DNA of 64,000 nucleotides from Bostrychus sinensis. Its lineage: Eukaryota; Chordata; Actinopteri; Gobiiformes; Eleotridae. The stretch is taken from the NCBI GenBank assembly GCA_020698575.1, contig CM036252.1, positions 35,825,659 to 35,889,658 on the forward strand, in the 5' to 3' direction. A program made the position numbers and the translations under genes. The notes beneath the pieces were generated by a model. That model was not told the DNA's origin and made no database searches. It saw only the letters and a program-made list of their open reading frames with translations. The stretch's first letter is position 1, and every line of letters starts with the position of its first letter. Shown one piece after another: positions 39,289 through 52,917 of the stretch.

Positions 39289-40911
39289 CTTCAGAGGTTT
39301 GCTAACATTATTAACCTGGAATGTCCATGCCACAGAATAGACTAAGAGACCATAGCAAAAAATATCTTTAAGGATTAATAATAATAATAGAAATAGAATC
39401 TTGTGTATGTTTTAGTTGTTAATTTAACTTGTGAAGTGATATTAAACAATTAAATAATATTTGTTTGCTGTTGATGTCATTGGTATTTCACATCTTGCTC
39501 AGGGACTACAGTTGAAAACTAGATCTTTAGCAAATGTTGGCGCCTTTACAGAAATGTTTATTATTGTGTACTGTGCCTGTTCAAATAAACAAGTAAATAC
39601 ATTTCTAAATTAGAAGTTAGGAAGGGGACGATACTGCATATTGTTAGCGTTCCTATACAATTCCAATACTGGAGTCAGTATTACAATAACGATATCGATA
39701 CTTTGTACATCTATGTGCTTTCATACAGGTTGTGTGTTATCAGTGTGTTATCATATGTTCAATCTGGATACATTTTATTTGCGTTTTCCACCGATTAGTG
39801 CAAGTGAAATAGATGTATTATAAAATAAAAATATGCACAACAGAAAAAAAAAGTCCACTTCTTCTTTCACAGTTTAAAGGGGTTTTGCAGGGAGGGGGAG
39901 CAGCCGAATCAATCTCATCAGTTTGATCCGATACTGATACTAACGGTGTTGATGCTATTGATACTTCAATCAATCTGCCCATCCCTAATAGAAGTGACAC
40001 CTTAGACTTGTGGGCTAAACCCTGCATGGAGGTCAACACAGTCCACCTCTCCTCTGCCAGTTTGTTCAGCTCCTATGTAATGCTGGCCTGGTGTGCCAGA
40101 CCCTCCTACTTTCTCTTCAAAAGCAGGGCAGTCTGGTTCCCCTCCGGTTGATTTGGAACTGGCCTATCACAGCTGTTTATCTGCAGCACGTCTTACAAAT
40201 GCAGAAGCTAACCAAAGTAGTGCTACCGAGCTAATTTAATAACTTCTCTGAACTTCTCTCAGATTTGCAGCGTTTAGTGGTTTCCTTCGTCACCTGTTGT
40301 TTCTGCTGATGTCATCGTGGTTGTTCAGTCCTCTGTTTTTTTTCGTCTTGTTTCTATTTTAACAACAGTAAAGTCCTGTTGACGTCCAACATAACAACCA
40401 CATTCAAACAAACCCACTTTTTCCACAAGGTTTTGTACAGCTGGTTTCTGCTGCTGTCCCCCTTTCAGAAATAAATACAGAGTTGCTCCTAATATGCCGT
40501 ATACTGGTGTTTTTTTGCCAAAAACGCCATGTTTGTTTGTGTCAGTGGTGCACTACTTCGCCCTTCCTTTCTCTGATTGGTTACTCTGCCTGTGATTGTC
40601 CTGCCCATAGAAACTTAAGTTAGGCTAAAGGGGTTTCAGACTATACACATCTTTTACTTAAAGTGCAATACTGTACATGTACTATATTTGTTTTTGGCTT
40701 TCAATGAAAAAGGTGTATCAGTGTAAAAAGTATACAAAATGATGGGGGAAAAAAGAAAACACAATCACAGCTAGATGCACTTGGAGAACCTCTGCCAAGG
40801 AACTTAGCTTTCCATTAAGCCACAAAAGCCTTAAATTTTACATTTGTGTGTTAGGTCTGTTTCTCAAAATGGGACAGAATCCCTTAAAACACTTCTGGAT
40901 CAAAACACTGG
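39289..40911. other. Intergenic, repeat remnants, no gene seen
   Basis: The 3' flank of gene 5 is AT-rich. About 39640-39985 is a decayed repeat with opposed ATACTG motifs ending CTGCCCATCCCTAATA, a hAT-like look. About 40130-40600 is a plus-strand copy of the repeat found inverted at 51968-52480, and shares a shorter block with 5300-5400 and 24045-24140 (GATTTGGAACTGGCCTATCA). No supported coding frame. Confidence 0.5.
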
Positions 40912-40919
40912 ACTTACAC

Positions 40920-41834
40920 CAGGCACGTGCAGAGACTTCTACAGGGGCAGGTGCTCAAAGTGAAAAAGGGGCACATACGTATAACCAGATTTTAAAACAC
41001 TGTTGTGTTCGGACTGTGGCAAGCAAGACTCTCACACAACTATTACATTTCTGTGTATACAATGATATATTGCAATATATTATATTATGCAATAAATTAA
41101 ATAAGTTATGTGGGAACAAGATTTTGGGACATCACATTTTTTCTTATCAGATCACATTTTGCCAGCTCCCATCACCAACTAGTTCATATTTTTGCACAAT
41201 TATAGCAAATTCTTGCAATTTAATTGCATTAAAATGCCTAAATGCTAACTGCAATCCATTATTTATAAGCAACCCGGTCTAAAAATAAAAAGATTTTATG
41301 CTGTCAACAATCACAAAGCATTTTATGGAAGCATTTTGTAAATATCTAGGTGGTTAGCAAGTAGCGGTCAAAAGCTCCGTATTTAAACAGAATGGCTTTG
41401 TCTTACAAATCACGCGACACGAACAGCTCACTCACCGGTTCTTTCATTCCCAGTTACTGTACTGGGTTTTAAGTTCTGGAATCGGGACCAAAAAAATGAT
41501 AACAGCCCTCTTTATTGGCTCCACAGTCCACTCTTTCTCCTCTGTTTTCAGCTGCGCGAGGGGCATGTGACAGCTGCCAACTCACGGAGGCAAAAGGTTA
41601 AAGGTCATGAGGTGCTGGCGGCCGTGTGATGTCATTGATTTCAAATTATTAATTAATGAATGAATAAATGCTCTTATGAAGAGCCACATGAGGGCTTAAA
41701 GCCACAAAAAAAAAAAAAAAAAAAAAAAAAAAGGACCAAGGACCAAAAGGGCACTTGGAGGCAAGGGGCAAAAGGGGCAGGTGCTCAAGCCCCCTCCGCC
41801 CCCCCACAACCCACCCCTTCTCTGCACGTGCCTG
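40920..41834. mobile_element. 915-bp hAT-like non-autonomous element
   Basis: Terminal inverted repeats are CAGGCACGTGCAGA and TCTGCACGTGCCTG. A perfect 8-bp target duplication ACTTACAC stands at 40912-40919 and 41835-41842. An A-tract of about 27 bases is at 41705-41732. No transposase frame is visible. Confidence 0.85.
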
Positions 41835-41842
41835 ACTTACAC

Positions 41843-42411
41843 TAGAATTAATCACTTTGTCATTGGCCTATTCCTTTTTGGCCTATTCCTTTTTTCTCCA
41901 AAAACAGAGAAGAACAAACGGGGCATGGAGAGAAAACTCATACAATGTACATACATACATACATAAGAACATGGCTGTGAATATGAATGTGTGAGTTATA
42001 AAGGAGACCTTAGTCTGTAGTGAGAGTAGCAGAAGGTTTTGCTGTAAAAGCCAAAAATAGCTCTGTAGCACCTCTGCAGCTCAAACACAACATTGTAAGA
42101 TGCCACTGTTGTTGTTGTTTAGCACATACAGGTTAAAGGGGAGGTGGGGCTGCAGCATCATTGTTTGAAAAAAAGATGTGTATGGGCTGTAAACACAGAA
42201 ACATGAATATGGTGTTTGGATATCTTTCCATTCTGGGACCAGGTTTAAAAAATTATCGTATTCGGACTCCCAAAACATCAGATCAGTGTGGAGGAAATGC
42301 CTAGCCTATATAAAAAAAATCTGGATACAGCTATAAGCTCATTTTTATATTCCATTTCATACATAAATAAATCCTTCTGTTCCAAGTGTTGTTGGCGTCA
42401 CAGCATTTATA
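41843..42411. other. Intergenic stretch between two hAT-like elements
   Basis: AT-rich sequence with a short (CATA)n near 41950. I see no gene or recognisable element. Confidence 0.5.
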
Positions 42412-42419
42412 CTTCCAAC

Positions 42420-43710
42420 CAGGGGCGGACTGGGACAGAAAAACAGCCCTGGAGTCGGCCCAGCCCCCCCCCCCCCCAAAAAAAAAAAAAAAAAAAAAAA
42501 ATTCAATTAGAAGTTGTTTATGATAGTAAACTAAAAATCTTTAGACTTTAGGAAATTGTTCATGGTTGTACAATGTAAAAAAAAATCAATAAATACATAA
42601 ATACATTTTAAAAAAACTGACTGATCTGACTTCTAAACCAGGACTAAACCACACATGGTCCACACATCAAATTCAAGTCCCTAAACTTTAATCATCAGGT
42701 TTAGGCCTGGTTTTGTAGAGGTTTAGTTCCAGATTTGAATCTGATTTGATCCTGGCACAGACCTGATTAAGACCTGGTTTTGTCCCTGTTTAGACCTAGT
42801 TTAAACCTGGTTTAGCTATAGTTTTGGACAGCTTATACCTATTTTAGTTAGGGTTTAGTCTTATAGACCTGGTTGTGTCATGTTTTAGATATAGTTTAGT
42901 CCTGGATTACACTATGACTTATTATTGCAGGGCTTGGGAACATCATTGGATTTAATTCATATTAGTCCAGATGATAGCTTTTAAACCTACTATTGCAATG
43001 GAATCAGCCTGGATGAATGAGAGTCTTCACAGCCATATTAGATAGAATATTACTCTTATTATTCATATTGTTATTGTTATGATAGTGTTTTAGAGCTATG
43101 TATAGGAAGTGGAATAAATATGTCATAGCCTAAATAGCTATGAAAGCCCTGTGTTTCATACAGTAAGCTATACTCACCACTTGCTCTGTACACGGCTCTA
43201 CCTGAGGTAAAACTTCATCTGGTTCTGTGGGTCCCTGAGCCTGAGCAGCGCTGGGCCCCCACCACCGCACTCTCAGCCTCTTCATTCTCATGTTGTGCTG
43301 TACTGGTGGATGTGGCTGTAGCACTGCTGCTGTCAAACAGTTGTATTATATTTTTACACTTGAACGCCTCACATGCAAGCGACTTAAGCTTCTTTTCCCT
43401 GACTTTCTCTGCTCCGCCCTTCTCCTTTCGTTTTATTAACCGTTTGCAGCCTCTGCTCACGCGTCACCACCGTCTTCACGGCCGCCTGTCGGCTGCTTCT
43501 TGCGCGCTTGTTCGAGTGCCTGTTGCATTGAGTGGCTGCAGCTGTTCTGCTTTCTTCTTCTACTCCGCTGTTGCGCATCAGCGCGGCTGCGCCCTCTCTG
43601 GCCTGGTTGTGTATGTGTTTATGGAGTTTATGTAAAACGGCCCACCGGCCGTCTCAGCGACCGGCCGTTCTGTGATCCTCCAGAATGCACAGATGGCCAG
43701 TCCGCCCCTG
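42420..43710. mobile_element. 1.29-kb hAT-like element
   Basis: Terminal inverted repeats CAGGGGCGGACTGG and CCAGTCCGCCCCTG are flanked by a perfect 8-bp duplication CTTCCAAC (42412-42419 and 43711-43718). Inside, about 42680-42910 has loose tandem repeats of a GACCTGGTTTAG-like unit, and 42462-42500 is poly-C next to poly-A. The minus-strand frame at 43215-43460 has a charged, Ser-rich composition but no recognisable transposase. Confidence 0.85.
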
Positions 43711-43718
43711 CTTCCAAC

Positions 43719-46700
43719 CGTCTATGTCAACACATGTTATGTTACATAACCAGTAGGGGGTGATAGGTGACAGTCAGTTGTTGTCACCAAGATGGAACAA
43801 AGAGAGCAACAGTAAATAAATGTGGAGTAAAAACCTCCGTCAGTACAGCCATGTTTGTTTGACTAACTTGTTCTAGTCACTCCTAAAAAGTTCAGCCGTT
43901 TCTTCTGCTGTGACTGTTGAGTTCACTAGTGCCCCCAACAGGTAACACATATACTGCTCCGTTTGTCTGTATCTGCAAGCTCTGGGAAAAACAAAGTATG
44001 GATAGAATGAACACAGAAGACGGTCAGAGCACTCCATCCGTACCCAAAAGTGTATCTAGAGGATGAGCCTAAAGCCTGTCTCCGTGTGGACAAAGCATTA
44101 GTTAAAAGCATTTTGCACAGCAGTGTTCATAATACTGTATAACACTGACACTGAAGTATACCAGCATTTACCAAAGTGTTGTGAAGGACTTGCTTGTGTA
44201 GAGACTGGGTCACATTAATTTACTTAATAGTTATCATACGTAACACAAGGGCCCTGTCCCAGTACTCACACTTGTGCCCTTCAAATGCAGGTTCACGCTG
44301 AGGGGCGCAAGTGCGTAGTGTGTCATTTGGTGTTTCTCATTTGCCAGGACCTTTCCTTTGGAGGCTGCTTCGAAGCCTTCCTCTGCAGTCAGCCCCTCTG
44401 AAGTAAAGATGAGTGTCCTGCTAACACTGCAGGTTTTAGAACACGCTCGGGAGCTCGCTGCTGCGTAGTGTCATCAAATCATATCTTGCACATTTAAAAA
44501 GGTGGATCTATAATAAAAAATGACTTCTTTTCAAGTGGAAAGTGGTCAAACAGCAGATTATGAACATGCTCAAGATCTGACAAGAAAATAGGTCTATGTC
44601 ATAAAAAAAATCACATATATTATGTTTTTTTAATAGGTACAGTGTCCCTATAACTAAATGTACATCAACATAATTATATAATTATAGCAAAATAAGTTAC
44701 AATTAAATAATCAGAAACTAGAAAAAACCTCTAGACTATTTTGTACATGGCCTATTTCCCTCGATCATCAGAGCCCTAATGTGCTTTTTAATATGCATCT
44801 CTGTTATTTGCTGCAATGTGGGGCACAGTAGAAATATATAATATTATTTTATCTGGTAGCGACTTTTACATTGTATTTAAGTTTGTCTTTATTGGTAAAG
44901 TTTGCAAAAAATTAAAGTAGTTGCACTGTATTGTGGGCAATTTGTAGCGAGGTGAGGCTGCGGAGGATCCACAGTTGAACCCTTTGTGAATGAGCCAAAC
45001 AGGAGAGGGGCCCCGGAGGACGTGGAGGATTGGTTTGTAACAGCACTTGGCGAGGCACTGATGATGTGGATCACTGTCAGAAATGAAAAGTAACACATTA
45101 ACAGCTAAATGAATGGGAATTTTTTTTAAAAAGCAGCAAACACACTGCTGAAATACAGCGCTGTTTAATGTTTTTACCTGATTTGGGGGAAGTTTCTGTG
45201 TCTGTCACTTCCTACTGTAGAATGTTCTCTGAAGTTCACTGAAGTCATTGCTGTTTGGATACATATTCAGCACCAAAGTAAACACTAAAATATGTTTTAT
45301 AGATTTTGTGAGTTTGCTATTGCCTTATAGACTAACCTTTAAAGCCAAGACATCACAGAATGTTCCATCTTGTTGGAATTTGTGGGGCAAAGTACTGCAA
45401 TTCCATCCCAAAACATTGCAGCCTTTTTTCTTCCTAAATGCTCTGAAAAGTGTAAAAAAAACATGTACAATCTCACTGGAGCATGGAGGTCTAATCACAG
45501 TTTACCCTGTGGATTCCAGGCATGTATTCATATTTCTTTTACTCTTTCCTAGTGGATTGAGATAAAGTGTTTTATTTTCTTTCGGATAAGTATCCTTGAA
45601 TAATTAAGAAAGAGACACAGCATACAATGTAAATGTTATTTTTAATCTTTTTACAGTTCATAATGTTCCATAATAGTTATTTATTTAGCAAAATGATTCA
45701 GATACAGATTATATATGGTCTTTGCATGCCATCTATTGAACATTCTGTGTTACTGCTATCTGTATTACATTGGTCATTTTGACCCACTGCGTCCCCCTCT
45801 ATGCTTAGTTCAAGGGGGACAAGTAGCTGCCAAGTGGGCCTTACATAGACCGGTGAGGCGGATCGTTACCCAGATATGATCAGAGCAGGGAATTTTTTTT
45901 TCTCTCTCTCTCTCTCTGAGATGATGGTCCAGGTGAAGTAACAGGCAGCAAAGCCTATGGAAAAAATCAAATTCAAAAGATCTGGTGTTACATACAGTAA
46001 TTGCTATATTACATAAATACCCTGATGTTTTTTCTTCCAAATGTCTGTCATTGTGTAAGAATCTATAAAGCTGATTCCTCAGATTTCTGTTGTACTTGCA
46101 TACAAGCAAGGTTAAGTGTGCATTTATAACCTACAAAAAAGTAAATGTCCATGTGAAACAATTATCTGATAAGTGCAGTAATATGTACATTATATGATTT
46201 AATGAATTAAATCGAATAAATACAATGCCTTCTTTCTTCTTTTCCTACTATCTGGCTATGTTCTCCCCTACCACTACATCACTTCCTTCGTCTTACACAA
46301 GATGTAATCCACATTTGTGCTCCAGCCACTTCTCCTATATGTCACACTATGTGCTTACCTCTTCTGGAAAAAGTATAAATATTGTGTAGCTAAATATTAA
46401 GAGCCTGCCATCTCACTCTCAAGCTGCTGGTTTGGTCTGTTATTTTATTTTTTTCCAGATCCCAAAAGCTTGTAGGGAGAAAATGTTTGTTCCTCCCTGC
46501 CCATGCCTCTTGCCCATCTGGAATAAAGACAATTGAAAAGAATAGTAAATTACCCTCTCTGTGCTCCATTAGCACGTTGCCCCTCCAGCACAATGATTTT
46601 CAATGGGCTGATATAATTACAGTCAAACTTGACACCTTTCCTCTGCTCACTCCAGATATTCTGCCTCCACACAGCATCCACAAGTTTAAAACTGGGTTCC

Positions 46701-47005
46701 TGCAAGGACTTAAAAAGTCCCAAAATGTCTTAAATTCTGAATTTAAGGCCTTAAAACATTTTAAATTTGCCAAGATGTGGACAGTTAGGTGTTAAATACA
46801 TTTAAACAGGTCTCAAATATGTAACTAAAATATCCACCTAAATGCTCAAAGGCATTTTACCGGCACCAATATGAGAGCTTAGACTTTTTCTTACCAAGAT
46901 CAAAATGCTTTGCAGCACTCACTGTCAAATGGTTACCGCTTTTTGTACACTGCATGCTTATTAAATAGGTTTTATTTTTCTTGAACAATGGTCTTAAAAA
47001 AAGTC
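43719..47005. other. Intergenic, no gene seen
   Basis: Mixed AT-rich DNA. About 44250 begins a repeat-like GGGCCCTGTCCCAGTACTCAC terminus without a visible partner. About 46690-46870 resembles the MITE at 49280 (shared TTAAGGCCTTAAAA and GGCATTTTACCG/GGCGTTTTACTG blocks). A short (TC)n is at 45900. No frame has exon-like signals. Confidence 0.4.
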
Positions 47006-47220
47006 TTAAATTAAGCTTATTGACACACACTGAATCACTGTTGTGATTCTTCTTTTCCTTTTGTCTTTCCCTTTCAGGGGTTGCCACAGCGATTCACCTG
47101 CCTCCATCTTTATCCTCTGCATACAACATCCATAAATCTCCTCTGTGGTCTTCCTCCAGCCAGGCCTGAATGGCAGCACTAACCTCAGCATCCTTGTACA
47201 CACTATCCCTCCTTTGTAGG
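47006..47220 (-). mobile_element. LINE 3'-end fragment
   Basis: Read on the minus strand, it encodes RPGWRKTTEEIYGCCMQRIK and a basic tail, resembling the C-terminal end of fish non-LTR retrotransposon proteins (the wording RRPRKRWxDVI...RxRWR..I is typical). It is short and isolated. Family assignment is from memory. Confidence 0.4.
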
Positions 47221-47852
47221 AGGGACCATTAACATTAGCCTCATACTGTATGTTTTCTGCATTGGCCTGATATAATTAAGATTAAATAATAATCTGGGCT
47301 ATTTAAATGAAAAAAGAAGGGAAATTAGAAGCAGGAGCTGCAGGTTTTCTGATGCTCAGCCAGATCAGTGAGATTTCAACCGATAAAAGGAAGCACTGCC
47401 AGAGCGGCAGAAACTGACTGTTTCAAGGCTCGAGCTACACCCAAGGATTGGATAAAATAAGCCTTTATTATTAATATACTTGTTATTAATGCTTAGTCAA
47501 TGTGATTTTTAAAGATGTATTGCATAAATGAAGACAGAAGACGGATCTCAATGACCAAATCCACACAGTGGTGGATATTAGTGCAAATATAGAGAAGTAC
47601 AACAGGTTACCATCAGCTGACTGGTAACAGGTGCATGCCGGTGCATATATATATCGGCCGATATAGCACAATGCCACTGTATTTGAAGAACTAAGTGTTC
47701 AACCACTCAGGTTTTACTGCAGAGTCTCACAGTAAACGCAGACAACAGGAAATGAGAAACACGTTCATTTCACAGAAATGGGCTGTGGGCACTTATTTAT
47801 AGTGGTACAAGCAAAGTTCACCTTTTACCAGACAGTGCAGACTCGTCTCAAC

Positions 47853-50800
47853 ATGAAAGTCAGTCAGATTGTATTGCTGTTTCTCGGTGAGTAAATGATT
47901 GTTGTTTGTCTAGTTAAGCTAAAATATTGTAATAGGTATTTATGACTCTTTTTTGTGGTTATCTGTTGAACAGTGCTGTGTGATGGAAGACCTGGCCTCA
48001 CCACAGCACAGATGAAGGTTTTTAATGTAACTGAAGGAGAAGACTTCACAGCCAGCTGTTTGGTTTATTTTTATGGAAACAAGAAAATCTTCTGTAAAAA
48101 TGAGTGTAACAAAAAAGAAAACATTTTGGTTGAGAGTTCAGGCTACAGCAGGCTGCAACAGAACGGCAGATACAGCATCGAATATGAGAAGGATGTTTTG
48201 GGATATCATATCATGTCAGTGAGCATTACAAATGTGAGGAGGTCTGACTCTGGACAATACCAGTGTGGTCTGGAATATGGACAAAAAGATGCCAACATGA
48301 TGGAATTTAATATTGACGTCACCAGTGGTAAGTTTACAAATTCAAAACTCATTTTACTTTGAATTCTTTGCTATATTTCTCCGGTTTCTATGGACCGGGA
48401 CATAGGTACCTGCACATTTCTGAAAGTCTAGTGGCTCCCTAATTCCAACCCTAACACTATTAAACATAGGTAACAAGGGAACATAGGGCTGACCTCCACA
48501 AGGGTGTCACAGTTTGATATTTTGCAACCGGAAATAGTTTACTACTACTAGATATTACTTGTGTTTCTATTAGAATAGAATGGTACAGATGGGGTCAGTA
48601 TGGGGACGTTTTCCATTACTTAGTGATCACCAAACGGCAGGCGAGGGGTGCCATCTCTGTGGTCAGTTTTTTGAAAATATGGGGTTACACACTGTGATGT
48701 ATTCATTGGACCAGAGATAATCCTTGAGGTGGGTAGAGCCCAAGAAGAGAAAAGTACACATCCAAAGAATTAGTCAAGTAAAAGTATTTGGTGACAAACT
48801 ACTCAAGTACTGAGTAACTACTTGGAAGTAATGTCTGATTTTGATTCATGCTTTAGTATTGTAGAGAAGCCAAAAACTCTTCAAGTGAGAGTGTCGTTAC
48901 TTCATATTAATATTAACCATAGAGAAGTAAAAAGTATGGTGCTATAAAACTACTAAAGTTAATACAGTAAATGTACCTGGTTACTACCCACCGCAGCCAC
49001 TGTTAAATATTAGGCCTGTTTTATTACCAAAAAGGGTCCAAAGCATTCTCAAAAAACTTACCAAACTAGTTTCGGCAGGGTTGGCGAGCGGTGCCATCTC
49101 TCCCGGCTGCTTTTGAAATGGTCGAGCTATACACTTATGTGTATTGATTAGACAAAACAGCATAGTGAGAGAAGCAGACTGGTCTAGAGCAGTGGAAACA
49201 AGTCGTCCTGTACTGACAGAACCTGTACTGTACCACTCCAGTGGAAACTATTGTCTACTTATGTGTAAGCTTCAATATACAGGGTTTCTACTGGGTCCTA
49301 AAATGTCTAAAAATCTAAATTTAAGGCCTTAAAAAGTCTTAAATTGGGCAAGATGCGGAATATTAGGTCTTAAATATGTTTAATCAGGTTTTAAATATAT
49401 GTCATGTAGATTTTATGCAACCACCTGCATTTACTAGCTTATTCTAAAATGTCCACTTAAAGGCTCTAAGGCGTTTTACTGTCACCAATACGAGGGCCCA
49501 GATCTTTCTTACAAAAAATGCTTTGCTCCACCCACTGTTGCAAATGGTTAAAATTAATTGTTTACAGCTCAACTTTTTATACACTGTCTGTTTATGAAAT
49601 ATGGCTTAATCTTCTTGAACAATGGTCTTAAAAGGTGTAATAAAAAATGTAACTTGTTGAACCCTGCAGAAACCCTGAATATACAACAGTCATTATTTGG
49701 AGTGGATCAGAAATTGACATTAAAATTCTCCTAAGACAGTTATTGTTTAAAATTCATATAAAACATACAAGTCTCTTATTAACCAGTGTTTTTATTAATG
49801 TCATATCTTATCACGTTTGATGGTGCCCAGACATGATTGTTTGTCACAAGGCATGAAGTAGCTTGGCACACATTTGTAAAAAAAAAAAAGTGCAAACAAA
49901 AACCGTTGGTTGTTCAGTACTTCTTTGATTCACCTTAAGTCTAAATTGACTAAAAATGCCTCCTATTATTGCATGCAGTGCATCAGTGTAGTGCCTTTGG
50001 AGAGCCTCAAGGAGCCAAGACAATGGTCATAATGGTGATGCACTGGATACATCACTCTGTAAAGAAATCAGAGCTTGATGGCCCTTTCTCATAGAACGCG
50101 GCGGGCAGCAAGCGCAGTGGCAAATTCCATTTTAATTTGTGTCAGCGCAGTGCTTGAGCTCGGTCGTTGCTAATGAACTGGGCGGCATCCAATCACAGAG
50201 CTTGAAAGGTCCGTTTAAACAAAGCAGTAGAAACGGGAGGTTTACTATTGTCATGTTAGAAATTTAGCCTAGCATACAAGAGTTTAGCCCTCGTGTTGTG
50301 ACTATGAGAGGAGTGTGGTGGTCCTGAACATTACTTTCACTGAGATGGTAAAAGAATACAAGGCTAAATTGCCTCAACTGATACTTGCTAACACCACTTC
50401 CTGGTCTGTGCGGTTGCCGATGCACACTGAACTGCGCACTCCTGCTCCCACTCTGCTGCCGAGTTGAGAGGCGCCAAACTAGAGCGCCCGCCTTGTCCTA
50501 CGTGTAAGAGCCTTGAAGCAGGACCCAATACAGAAAAGAAAGCTTTTTCAGTTCAAAAAACAAGACTGTTATTGCACGTTACAGCAGGATGGTTTCACAA
50601 AGGCAACAAACATTTAGTATTGACACAACCAGCATTCATCTCCTGTACATGCTTCTGTTGAGGAATGGCTTGCCTTCTACTCCAGACTGACTTTATGTGC
50701 AAACTAAAACTGAAAATATACTCATGTTAGCCATATTATTCTATCCCTATGCTTTAATAGTTCCACTGTTCTTTAATGTGACTGACAACACAGCAGTCAT

Positions 50801-52917
50801 CTGAAATCTCATGCCCACCTGAACAGAATACAACAGGTACAGTATTTCTACCTATAGGCTGACACACTTTAAACAACTGCACACTTAATAAAAGACATTT
50901 TATCTCATCAGCCTCGTCACGAGCCAGTTCTCTGCTGTGGCTGCTTCTGATCCCAGTCATCATGGGGATGGCATCAGTGCTGGTCTGCAAAAAGAAGAGA
51001 TCTGAGAATGGTAAGAACTATAGTTACTGAATAATTCACATTATGGACCAAACATGCTGCTTTTTTTAATAAATGCACCTCTATATCACAGTGTCATACC
51101 TAAAACTGAATATTTTGCCATTTTTCTATTTTCCAATCAGTAGACTTGGTGGATAAAGGAGTAAAAATGAAAGCATGTTACACTAAAACTTAAGATTATG
51201 CCATATGTTAGCGGGTGACATATTTAACCGGGATAGTCCCAGTTTTAGGCTCCTTGTCCCATAACTATAAAAACACTAATATGTCCCAGTTTTAATCAAA
51301 CCATAGTCCCAGTTGTTCCCATTTTAACCAAGGGAAAAGCACAGAAAATTTAAAACACATTTGTCTAAAGATTTTTGTCACTAAAATCATTTACAGTGTT
51401 ATTAGTTTTATTATTAAATTGCCATGTGTCATGTACTTCAAAATTGACTGAGAACTGTATAGATTTCTGACGCTTTTTTGAATTAAAACATGTGTCCCAG
51501 GTTGTGGGTCTAAAAATCAGGTCACCCTACAAAAGTTGTCTGTGTACACTGTTGGATGAATGTGTGTGAGATGTTGTTCATAACAAACTTTAAATAAAGA
51601 CAAAAAATGTAGTTGGGCAGTAGTCAGAGCAAACTTTGGTGCTGATGTAATGTTTCCATCTTTTTGGGTACTTCCTCTTGTTTCATGTGTAGCCCTCTAC
51701 TTTCATAATCTGCCGTCCAGCCCATATTTTCAAAAGCAGCAGACTGGCAGGCTTGGCCACCTTTTACACAGTGGATGTGTGATGTGTATATGAGTCACTT
51801 GCCTTGTTGCAGTAATAGCAGTAACTCAGGAGGTAACACCTGCAAGACACTTCACCCTCCTTGCCTCCAGTGTCTGTGGCGGGAGGCGTGGTATGGCTGC
51901 CAAGGGTCTGTCGGTCTGCAGTGGGACAGCTATAACTACAGAGGTAGCATACCACCAGTGAGTGAATCAGGGTTGCCAGGTCTGAAAGTCAAAATCTGCC
52001 CAACAGCAATTTAAACCCCACCCAAAACCTGCAATTTCCACTGCATAGTGCCACTGTGCACTCAAACAAACATGGTGGATCTTGCGGTTTTTGTCCTAAA
52101 GCACCAAAATATGGCATATAATGAGCAGCTCTGTACTTATTTGTGAATGGAGACAGCAGCAGAAGCCAGTTGTACAAAAACTTGTGAAGAAAGTGGGTTT
52201 GTTTGAATGTGGTCATGTCGGACAAACTGTTGTTAAAATGGAGAAAAGACAGAGGAAAAAAAACACAGAGGACTGAACAACAAGGTGGACTTCAGCAGAA
52301 CCAACAGGTGACGAAACGCTGTTAATCAGGTCAGAGAAGTTATTAAATTAGCTTGGGAGCCAGCACTACCTTGATTAGCTTCTGCATTCACAGATAAACG
52401 GCTGTGATAGGCCAGTTCCAAATCGACCAGAGAGAAACACTTCGCCGCAAGTGAGGAACCAGTGTCCTTCATATGATCTGCATGCAAACATAGCTCTGCC
52501 CAACCTTCGGACACCGTTTTCACCCATGGCAACACTTAAAAACCACTCAAATTCTGCAGAAAAAAATGCAGACTTGAGTGAACAAATGATGGGCTTAAGT
52601 CCTTAAAAAAGCGCTATATTAATCCAACCCATTATTGACTGGAGCAGTAAAAACTGATATTTTTTAACAGATCAGGAACTTACAGAGATTTCAAGAGAGA
52701 ATGAAAGAGAGGTGAGATATATTTTTCCTTCTTCTGTCTACATAAACGTCTAATAATGTATCATTTCAATGGAAACAGAATAACACACAAATGTTTTTTG
52801 TTTTTTTCTTTTCAGATTGAAATGAATGAGAACGTGTACCAGAGCTTCTGTACAGGCACGATGGACTGCAACCAAACCTACAGCACCATCAGAGCACACA
52901 CACACACTGCTGAATGA
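47853..52917 (+). CDS. CD300/CMRF35-like Ig receptor, gene 6
   Basis: Exons read at 47853-47886 (MKVSQIVLLFL signal peptide), 47974-48327 (Ig V, 118 codons), 50912-51010 (membrane segment LLWLLLIPVIMGMASVLVC then KKKR), 52671-52711 (DQELTEISRENERE) and 52816-52917 (tail ending HTAE). Phases fit without a stalk exon, giving about 209 residues; I found no stalk exon between 48328 and 50911. The V domain has CLVYFYGNKKIFCKNEC and DSGQYQCGLEYG and a two-residue insertion (YSRLQQNG). The tail has tyrosines in NVYQSF and QTYSTI, neither matching the ITIM consensus. The exon set is the same type as the 3' half of gene 1. The frame is intact throughout. Confidence 0.82.
49280..49677. mobile_element. 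398-bp MITE in intron of gene 6
   Basis: Ends are CAGGGTTTCTAC and GCAGAAACCCTG, flanked by AATATA at 49274-49279 and 49678-49683. The interior is rich in TTAAGGCCTTAAAA-type blocks and resembles 46690-46990. The equal length to the array LTR is coincidence; the sequences differ. Confidence 0.7.
51790..52635 (+). mobile_element. SINE interrupted by another element, intron of gene 6
   Basis: The left part ends in CCACCAGTGAGTGAAT and the tail resumes with AAATGATGGGCTTAAGTCC and GCGCTATATTAATCC. The interrupting element (51968-52575) begins CAGGGTTGCCAGGTCTG, and GAGTGAAT/GAGTGAAC flanks it as a near-perfect 8-bp duplication. Read on the minus strand it matches 40130-40600. Confidence 0.6.
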
